Below, piece by piece: positions 57,575 to 64,000 of a stretch of DNA of 64,000 bases. Both the position numbers and the translations under genes were made by a program. The notes below the pieces were generated by a model. It had not been told where the DNA came from. It saw only the letters and a program-made list of their open reading frames with translations, and made no database searches. The stretch spans positions 21,804 through 85,803 of the forward strand of contig NW_003546516.1 in NCBI RefSeq assembly GCF_000090795.2. Direction: 5' to 3'. Position 1 is the stretch's first letter; every line of letters begins with the position of its first letter. Source of the stretch: Amphimedon queenslandica. Its lineage: Eukaryota > Porifera > Demospongiae > Haplosclerida > Niphatidae.

Positions 57575-59167
57575 ATGGAGCAAGAAGGGGAGCAGCTCAA
57601 AAGCGAGATAGCAGCTAAGTTAGACCTCTCTGTCATACGTTACAGTCGAGTATGGGAGGATTGTGATATTCTTTGCAGAGGACTTGATATACAGCCCAGT
57701 GACGTGGTGCTATCTATAACGAGGTAGTAACTTTGAACTCTATCATAATTATATCTGTGGTTCTTAGTCTCGCTAGCCAGACCATTTCCCAGCCTAGAGA
57801 ATGGTCTGGCTAGCGGGACTATTATGAATCAATAGGTGTGATAAAATTATTAATTACAATTCTTTGTAGCTCTGGGGACAATGTACTTAATGTGTTGCTG
57901 AAGAAGCCAAAGAAAATATGCAAGTCACTATCTAGTAAATCTAATTAAATTTGGAATGTCATGCAGATGCTGTTGATATGAGTCTGGCTCAGAATGCATT
58001 GCTGGAGCTAAAACTGGGAGCTATAAGAATATCTCTACCTCATGATGAGTTCCTTCAGCTATTGGGTGAAGCTCCATCAACTAAAAGGTACTCATATGTA
58101 ATGCATGCTTTATTCTCTTGTAAGCATAATACCGTACTACTACTACTACAGGTTGGTGCTCTATGAGTCAGTCAAGCCTTCTTTACCTAAATATGCACAG
58201 GTATTCTGCTAATTATTAAGAAATTACAAGCACTACTCATCTCATGTTTACACAGGAATTTTGGGACTCCAATCTTTCTGTCATTGAGTCTAGCATTGCC
58301 AATGAAGGAAGACTAGAAAAATATGTAAAAGTATTCAATGAGAAGCATCTGCCTAAAGTAGTGTCATCTGAACTGCTGGATGCATTCTTTGAGAGTCAGT
58401 CAATTGAAGAACAGAGAAAAGCTTTTAATCAATTTCCATTGAAAGAGTTGAAGGATTTGACAAGGCAAATAAGCAAGCACCTTTATTAATTAGAGTATAA
58501 CAACATGTCTCTCCTTTAGCTGGTATTTTTCAAGAAAACAGCTTGAAAGAGGACGCTCTGAGGCTCAGTTTGAACATGTTAAGATGGACTCTGATGAAGT
58601 TGGAGAAGCATTAGCTAAAAGATACTTTGTTGTGGCAGAGAACATACCGGCTCATGACAACTTTTACTTCAGTCTGTTCAATAGAGGGATGAAGGGATAT
58701 GACCCTGCTAATAAGCCAAACTTTGCAGCTCCATATCTAGCAAAGGACAACTATGAGGAGCTTAAAGTTAGCAGAAAGATCATGAGCATCAATTGATGAT
58801 TCCTATAGGGATTGATAGATCGAGTGGTTGTATGTACCAGCACAATTGAAGAGCAAGTGAAGCAGATACCATTAGGAACAGTGACTAAAGTAGGCATCTA
58901 TTAGTGATTCATGTGCTACTCTATCTCTCACTGCAGGCTAATCTGTCTGATATATTTGAGTACACTAGTGAAGAATTGTGTTGTGGCATTTGTGAGTCAC
59001 TTGCTAGTGTTATGGCTCCGGGTGGACGCATTGCTTACTGGGAGCTACTCAACACCCGACCTGCACCCTCTAGTGTGTTTCATTATCATGAGAAACTCTC
59101 AAAGGAGCTTCATGCAGAGGACAGGGTGTTCTATTACAAGTCATTCAATGTTTATGAAAAAAAATAA
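57575..59167 (+). CDS. DUF3419 / BtaA-like aminocarboxypropyl transferase, copy A
   Basis: Eight exons (57575-57723, 57870-57919, 57967-58087, 58152-58200, 58256-58464, 58520-58766, 58809-58889, 58937-59167) give 378 residues. The sequence matches DUF3419/BtaA: VIRYSRVWEDCDILCRGLDI, then PSDVVLSITSSGDNVLNVLL as the SAM-binding loop, KKIYAVDMSLAQNALLELKL, NFYFSLFNRGMKGYD with PPYL-like APYLAKDNYEEL, NLSDIFEYTSEE, and MAPGGRIAYWELLNTRPAPS. BtaA moves the 3-amino-3-carboxypropyl group of SAM to diacylglycerol in betaine-lipid synthesis. No BtaB methyltransferase domain is present. Introns 2 and 5 require GC donors (ATAT/GCAAGT; ACAAG/GCAAAT). Substrate is unproven. Confidence 0.85.
57766..57820. 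repeat. 55-bp foldback element
   Basis: 21-nt arms (57766-57786 and 57800-57820) pair with one G-T-type mismatch around a 13-nt loop: AGTCTCGCTAGCCAGACCAT against ATGGTCTGGCTAGCGGGACT. It lies in intron 1 of copy A and is absent from the matching intron of copy B. Confidence 0.75.
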
Positions 59168-59223
59168 ACATGGGCGTGGCTCATTAACAACAATAATTAA
59201 TTTTCATTTTTAACCTTTTAAAA

Positions 59224-59775
59224 ATGGCTTCCAGTAGCAAAGAAAATTTTCAAAGTCTCAAGGAGAGGCTCTCAGCTTACAGGCAACAGAAACAGAACAG
59301 AAAAGAGACAGAGAAGGAAACCAGTGAAGCCTCAAAGACCCAAACTGAGCAATATCTCACTGACCCCATTCTAAAGACTGATGATGATGATGCTAACACA
59401 AACCGCCCCATCACCATCTCAAGGACAAAGAAAACTGAAACCAACTCACCAATACCTTCACCAGCAGCACCAGAGACTCAGCAAGCACAGACTAAAACCA
59501 GCTCCTCTTCCAACAGTTGGCTGGTGGTTGGCCTCAAGACATTACTCTGGTTACTTTTACTTGGGTTCTTCATAGAAATTGAGTTTGGGGTTGCTTTTTT
59601 CATAAGCTCCCTCTTCTACTGGATGTACAGCTTCCTTCGAGGGAGCAAGAGAGACCCAAAGGAGTTGAGTGCCTACTCTGTCTTTAACAAGAACTGTGAG
59701 AGGATTGATGGGACGTTAGCGGCTGAACAGTTTGACCAAGAGTTGAGATATGGGCCCACTGCAGTGCGGAGATGA
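59224..59775 (+). CDS. SAYSD1: SAYSvFN domain-containing protein 1
   Basis: A single-exon frame of 183 residues, the same length as I recall for human SAYSD1. A Lys/Glu/Thr-rich N-terminal half (ERLSAYRQQKQNRKETEKE) is followed by a hydrophobic segment at about residues 98-140 (TLLWLLLLGFFIEIEFGVAF and FISSLFYWMYSFL). The domain signature comes next (ELSAYSVFNKNCERIDGTLA, AEQFDQELRYGP). SAYSD1 is an ER membrane protein linked to translocon-associated ribosome quality control. It lies between BtaA-like copy A and the DNPH1 fragment and has no counterpart in the second duplicated unit. Confidence 0.93.
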   Translation: MASSSKENFQSLKERLSAYRQQKQNRKETEKETSEASKTQTEQYLTDPILKTDDDDANTNRPITISRTKKTETNSPIPSPAAPETQQAQTKTSSSSNSWLVVGLKTLLWLLLLGFFIEIEFGVAFFISSLFYWMYSFLRGSKRDPKELSAYSVFNKNCERIDGTLAAEQFDQELRYGPTAVRR

Positions 59776-59839
59776 CAATAACTATTGAGGCCTTAATGAA
59801 TACATGTTTATAAATTTGTAAAAATGGTACATGTAATGA

Positions 59840-60345
59840 CCATGCATCAGCAATAATTTTTTTAAATTGGACTTTCATTTAGAACAAATTTCAACAAATT
59901 TTTCAGACATTCATAAACTGTTGCAAGAAATAGCCTCAACTTTGTACATATACATATAGCATGATCATAAAATGCAAATTCAATCATTTTTCTTATCTCA
60001 TTGTTATGTCACTGCATCGCATGTCAAGTGCAATAAGTTAAACTGTCTCACTAAATACGACTCGAGTAAATTCTCAATGTCCTCCTGCTTGTAATCCTTG
60101 ACAATGACACTCTTCCCATTCTCTGCTCCTCTTATCATGGCTGAAAGTCCTATGCAGTAAATGCACACAAAAATGGAAGTTTTTTAATTAATTAAGCAAA
60201 AATTTTAGGCTCACTTTTCTCGGACGGTTTGAAGAGACAGAGTATATTGGTATTCAACTCTATAGCCCTCAAACCTTATACTTAACTCCAAGCCTAACAC
60301 AGCCCAGGCTTCCCTTGGAGTCCAAGGGAAGCCTGGGCTGTGTTA
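59840..60345 (-). pseudogene. DNPH1 fragment left by segmental duplication
   Basis: On the minus strand, sequence corresponding to the last exon of DNPH1 (LSAMIRGAENGKSVIVKDYK) is present around 60040-60155. A one-base loss shifts the frame near the end (LVRQFNLLHL in place of YFSETV), and the sequence continues to a different stop. Upstream, a remnant of the preceding exon (NILCLFKPSEK) remains at about 60215-60270. The exon part that should carry PSLGVGYE with the catalytic Glu is disrupted by an inverted duplication forming the hairpin 60297-60345. The 5' exons are missing. The non-coding flank from 59810 also matches that of intact DNPH1 from 62578. Confidence 0.85.
60297..60345. repeat. 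Perfect 24-bp inverted repeat with 1-nt spacer
   Basis: Arms AACACAGCCCAGGCTTCCCT plus TGGA and their exact reverse complement flank a single G. The right arm aligns with the DNPH1 exon sequence (CCAAGGGAAG, GTTACCTC); the left arm is an inverted copy. It marks the end of homology between the two duplicated units. Confidence 0.92.
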
Positions 60346-60397
60346 CCTCAGCTGTGGTTGCAGTATCATGCATGCAACCATAATAATTTTTAAGCAA

Positions 60398-60409
60398 TGC
60401 GCATGCGCA
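60398..60409. promoter_or_regulatory. NRF1-type palindrome upstream of BtaA-like copy B
   Basis: TGCGCATGCGCA, 48 bp before the ATG of copy B. It is identical to the site at 8767-8778. No such site lies upstream of copy A, so the two copies may be regulated differently. Confidence 0.5.
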
Positions 60410-60457
60410 CAAGATTGCCGCAGGGCCGAATCTTTTTTCGTCGATAATTTGTCAAGG

Positions 60458-62027
60458 ATGGAAAGCAGCCAGCGAGAAGGGGAGCAGCTCAAAAGTGAGA
60501 TAACAGTTAAGCCAGATTTCACTGTCATACGTTACAGTCGAGTATGGGAGGATTGTGTTATTCTTTGCAAAGGACTTGATATACAGCCCAGTGACGTGGT
60601 GCTATCTATAACGAGGTAGTAAGGGTCTGTCAAGTTTAGAATTGTGACAAAATTCATTACAATTCTTTGTAGCTCTGGAGACAATGTACTTAATGTATTG
60701 CTGAAGAAGCCAAAGAAAATATGCAAGTCAGATCTAATTAAATTTATATTATGTCTTGCATGCAGATGCTGTTGATATGAGCCTGGCTCAGAATGCATTG
60801 CTGGAGCTAAAACTGGGAGCTATAAGAATATCTCTATCTCATGATAAGTTCCTTCAGCTATTGGGTGAAGCTCCATCGACTAAAAGGTACTCATATGTAA
60901 TGCATGCTTTATTCTCTTGCAAGGCTTGCATGCGGCATACCATAATGATGATATAAGATACTCTTGATAATACTACTATACTACTACAGGTTGGTGCTCT
61001 ATGAGTCAGTCAAGCCTTCTTTACCTAAATATGCACAGGTATTGTATCTACTAATTACTGAGGAGTATTAAAAAATTGGATGCACTCATGTACATGCATA
61101 CACAGGAATTTTGGGACTCCAATCTTTCTGTCATTGAGTCTGGCATTGCCAATGAAGGAACACTAGAAAAATACTTAAAAGTATTCAATGAGAAGCATCT
61201 ACCTAAAGTAGTGTCATCTGAACTGCTGGATGCATTCTTTGAGAGTCAGTCAATTGAAGAACAGAGAAAAGTTTTTAATCAATTTCCATTAAAAGAGTTA
61301 AAGGATTTGATAAGGCAAGTATACCAGCACCTTTATTAGAGTATATAACTATACACATCTCCTGTAGTTTGTATTTCTCAAAAGAGAAGCTTGAAAAAAG
61401 ACGCTCTGAGGCTCAGTTTCAACATGCTAAGATAGAATCTGATGAGGCTGGAGAAGCATTCGCAAAAAGATACTTTGTTGTGGCAGAAAACATACCGGCT
61501 CATGACAATTTTTACTTCAGTCTGTTCAATAGAGGGATGAAGGGATATGATCCTGCTAATAAACCAAACTTTGCAGCTCCATATCTAGCAAAGGACAACT
61601 ATGAGGAGCTTAAAGTTAGCAGAGAGATCATGAGCATCAATTGATCATTCCTTAAATTTCCTTTATAGGGGTTGATAGATCGAGTTGTTGTATGTACCAG
61701 CACAATTGAAGAGCAAGTGAAGCAGATACCATTAGGAACAGTGACTAAAGTAGGCATCTATTAGTGATTCATGTGCTACTCTATCTCTCACTGCAGGCTA
61801 ATCTGTCTGATATATTTGAGTATACTAATGAAGAAGTATCTTGTAGTATTTGTGAATCGGTTGCCAATGTTATGGCTCCAGGTGGACGCATTGTTTACTG
61901 GGAGCTACAAAACACCCGACCTGCACCCTCTAGTGTGTTCCATTATCATGAGAAACTCTCAAAGGAGCTTCATGCAGAGGACAGGGTGTTCTATTACAAG
62001 TCATTCAATGTTTATGAAAAAAAATGA
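60458..62027 (+). CDS. DUF3419 / BtaA-like aminocarboxypropyl transferase, copy B
   Basis: Eight exons (60458-60615, 60673-60722, 60766-60886, 60990-61038, 61106-61314, 61368-61614, 61669-61749, 61797-62027) give 381 residues with the same structure as copy A. By eye the third exon differs from copy A at 4 of 121 bases, including Pro to Ser and Glu to Lys. Other changes include WEDCVILCKGLD for WEDCDILCRGLD, and FEYTNEEVSCSICESVANVM near the end. The frame is intact, and the motifs SSGDNVLNVLLKKPKK, IYAVDMSLAQNALLELKLGA and MAPGGRIVYWELQ are retained, so the copy is probably functional. Introns 2 and 5 again begin with GC (ATAT/GCAAGT; ATAAG/GCAAGT). The first residues (MESSQREG) and the promoter differ from copy A. 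Confidence 0.85.
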
Positions 62028-62801
62028 AATGAACAATAATAATTTATAAGGATGCACAATGTGAAAATTATAATTTAATATTTTGAGACTGAAGAAAACG
62101 TTTTTCCTCCCTTTAGACTTGTGAACATTCATTAAATTTATGCATTATTAGCTGTTAAACTGCTTGCTGCATAACCAATGCAAAACCACAATAATGAATA
62201 GCAACGTGGGTGGGAAATGGGAAACAAGGAATCAAATTGGGGTGGCTTAAACTCCATAAGATTATTTTTGGTGAGCTACAGTGCTTGTGCAGGTTTTTGT
62301 TGTCGAAGAATTTGATAGTTTGATTCTAGTCTCCTTAGGGGCAGGCACCAGACTAAGAACCTTCAAATTCTTTGATAATTTTGTTACTGATAAGAATCAA
62401 TACCATATATCGTTTGTACATAGATACTGTATAATACATGGTTTGTATCAATAAAATATTGATATTGCCAACCACTATAGATTAGTCCTCTCATTGGCAG
62501 ATTTAAGATTATGAGAAGAGCTTGGTTATAAAGTTTATCAAAGTAACACCACTATTTCTTGTCTCTTTTATTGGTTGATAAATTTGTAAAAATGGTACAT
62601 GTAACGACCATACATCAGCAATAATAAGTTTTTAAATTGGGCTTTCATTTAGAAAAAAATTTAACAATTTCAGACATTCATAAAATGTTGCAAGAAATAG
62701 CTCCAACTTTTTATATAGCATATTATAAATCATCATAAAATGCAAATTTAATCATCTCTTTTTCATTGTTATTTCAATGCATGCATCTCAAGTGCAATAA
62801 G
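62028..62801. other. Intergenic spacer with partial MITE and duplicated flank
   Basis: After copy B. About 62110-62255 is a partial copy of the Tourist-like element of 11116-11315, sharing GCTATTCATTATTG, TTTTGCATTGGTTAT, GATTCCTTGTTTCCCATT and GGC before TTA, on the reverse strand. An imperfect foldback lies at about 62308-62382. From 62578 the sequence matches 59810 onward, the shared 3' flank of DNPH1. Confidence 0.6.
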
Positions 62802-63405
62802 TTAAACTGTCTCACTAAAATACGACTCAAGTAAATTCTCAATGTCCTCCTGCTTGTAATCCTTGACAATGACACTCTTCCCATTCTCTGCTCCTCTTAT
62901 CATGGCTGAAAGTCCTAATGCAATAAATGAACACAAAAATAGAAAAAATTCTTAATTAAGCGAAATTTTAGGCTCACTTTTCTCTGTATCGGACGGTCTG
63001 AAGAGACAGAGTATATTCTTATTCATCTCTATAGCTCGTCCAATCTCATAACCAACTCCAAGGGAAGGTTGAGTTACCTCGGCTACAAGGACTATACCAC
63101 TCACATTAAATAATTATTTATTAAATTATTGATGAACGTACCGTGCGAACTTCGTAACCAATCCATGTCACGTTTGTGTATTTCCTTATCAGTCATGTGA
63201 CTGTCACCTATAGATCACGTGATGCTACAACTATAATTATAATAACCAAATCATTACCTAATTCTGTTAATGTAGGATCTCCAACGTGTTCAGTCAGTAC
63301 AGTGCCATATTTTTTGAGGATTGATACTATCTTGTAATATAAATGAGAGTCTCCTCGTCCAGCCCTAATACTAGCTGCAAAATAAATCCTCCTTGCTGCC
63401 GCCAT
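62802..63405 (-). CDS. DNPH1: 2'-deoxynucleoside 5'-phosphate N-hydrolase 1
   Basis: Four exons on the minus strand: 63405-63258, 63207-about 63142, about 63100-62978, and 62914-62802. The protein reads MAAARRIYFAASIRAGRGDS, then YGTVLTEHVGDP, HMTDKEIHKRDMDWL, VAEVTQPSLGVGYEIGRAIE with the catalytic Glu and the phosphate-binding Ser, NILCLFRPSD, LSAMIRGAENGK and a C-terminal SYFSETV. DNPH1 (Rcl) hydrolyses the N-glycosidic bond of 5-hydroxymethyl-dUMP and related deoxynucleotides, cleaning the nucleotide pool. The exon 2/3 join is uncertain: homology requires IVLVAEV, but no GT-AG pair gives that phase. A truncated second copy lies at 59840-60345. Confidence 0.9.
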
Positions 63406-63521
63406 TGCTGTAACGTAAAATGATTTAAAAGGGTGTGGCTCGTGCACACGTGGAGTCACGTGTGTACCAAAAAAGTTTAAAGGTATAATAATGATGTAAA
63501 AAATTAAAAGATTTTGGTGGT
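63406..63521. promoter_or_regulatory. DNPH1 promoter with paired CACGTG boxes
   Basis: CACGTG at 63447-63452 and 63457-63462 are spaced 10 bp apart, about one helical turn, 42-57 bp before the DNPH1 ATG. A further CACGTG lies in intron 1 at about 63216. E-box function is inferred. Confidence 0.5.
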
Positions 63522-64000
63522 TCACAAATAAGAGGAGCCATTTAAAGTGTGTTTGGTGATCATTTTCTTATTCAGCTCCTCAGAAAGGACTTTTAGTTTA
63601 CTGGAAAAAGAGTCAATATTCAAATAGCAACCCTAAGGAATAACAGAAAAGATAACAGTTCCAACACTTCCAGCACTTACCACTAAATGTCTAATTCCTC
63701 CATTACGATTGATTGCACTCCGTCCGTGCAGTATCCTTTGATTGTTAAATGACATGACATCACCAGGAGAGAACTGATGCTCAAGCTGACCAAAGAAGAA
63801 CACGGAATTATATTAAAATAAAGAGGCTAGGTCACCTTGTATGGGCTTTCGTCTATTAGCCTCTTGAATGTGCAATAAGCTTCATAATAGCCATCAATCT
63901 CATCCTAAGAAAGATATANNNNNNNNNNNNNNNNNNNNNNNNNNNNNNNNNNNNNNNNNNNNNNNNNNNNNNNNNNNATAGCAAGGCAATGATGAGGTAA
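63522..64000 (-). CDS. Gamma-butyrobetaine/trimethyllysine hydroxylase-like dioxygenase, 3' part
   Basis: Three 3'-terminal exons are visible: about 63902-63836 (IDGYYEAYCTFKRLIDESPY), about 63786-63681 (LEHQFSPGDVMSFNNQRILH then GRSAINRNGGIRHLV) and about 63632-63522 (GCYLNIDSFSSKLKVLSEEL), with stop TGA at 63524-63522. The pattern PGDxxxFNNxRxLHGR with the third iron-ligand His and the 2-oxoglutarate-binding Arg, followed by RHLxGCY, is that of BBOX1 and TMLHE. These are the two Fe(II)/2-oxoglutarate hydroxylases of carnitine synthesis. Which of the two it is cannot be settled from the tail. An N gap at 63919-63977 and the window edge cut the gene. Confidence 0.85.
63919..63977. other. Assembly gap (59 N)
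   Basis: Run of N inside the hydroxylase-like gene. Confidence 0.99.

Noticed and set aside
62308-62382. Foldback around GAAGAATTTGA and TTCAAATTCTTT
   Set aside because: The arms are interrupted by several mismatches. It was noted in the spacer but is too weak to call as an element.

Overview
The window is animal nuclear DNA, most likely from a demosponge. Amphimedon queenslandica is the best guess, but this is inferred without a database search. The genes are animal orthologues (WDR81, GMAP-210, SDE2, a SNAP-25-family SNARE, CCDC61, OPA3, NAA30, SAYSD1). They are split into many short exons by short A+T-rich introns, genes lie 50-400 bp apart, and the palindromic hexamer ACATGT recurs throughout. 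I saw no bacterial operon, CRISPR array, rRNA or tRNA. Assembly gaps (N) lie at 21598-21607 and 63919-63977.

Layout. 1-2011 (-): secreted protein with chlamydial Pmp-like GGA repeats, open at the left edge. 2371-3989 (-): membrane-anchored TTL-like ligase, head to head with a DH-PH-PH RhoGEF (4064-7485 +). 7629-8691 (-): deoxynucleoside kinase, head to head with a small Lys/Arg/Ser-rich protein (8799-9626 +). 9816-12750 (-): SDE2, head to head with a SNAP-25-like SNARE (12882-14719 +). 15994-18447 (+): death-effector-domain protein. 18635-29598 (-): WDR81, head to head with GMAP-210 (29790-36753 +). 37015-37919 (-): ADF/cofilin, head to head with COA6 (38186-38972 +). 39372-42293 (+): CCDC61. 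42435-43009 (-): OPA3. 43805-44987 (-): NAA30, head to head with a Sec14/spectrin/DH-PH RhoGEF (45152-55628 +). 55786-57507 (-): glyoxalase I, head to head with the first of two DUF3419/BtaA-like genes (57575-59167 +). Then come SAYSD1 (59224-59775 +), a DNPH1 pseudogene fragment (about 59840-60345 -), the second BtaA-like gene (60458-62027 +), intact DNPH1 (62802-63405 -) and the 3' end of a gamma-butyrobetaine/trimethyllysine hydroxylase-like gene (63522 to the right edge, -).

The genes are mostly unrelated housekeeping functions: Golgi and endosome traffic (GMAP-210, WDR81, SNARE), Rho signalling and actin (two RhoGEFs, cofilin), mitochondria (OPA3, COA6), centriole (CCDC61), nucleotide metabolism (dNK, DNPH1). 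Seven adjacent pairs are divergent with about 65-270 bp between start codons, so shared promoters are likely; CACGTG boxes and palindromic NRF1-type sites occur in several.

The most unusual region is 57.5-63.4 kb. A segmental tandem duplication left two intact copies of an animal gene resembling BtaA, the aminocarboxypropyl transferase of betaine-lipid synthesis, plus a broken DNPH1 copy that ends at a perfect 49-bp hairpin. Each BtaA-like copy appears to need two GC-AG introns. Introns also carry several short non-autonomous DNA transposons and a roughly 190-bp repeat family.
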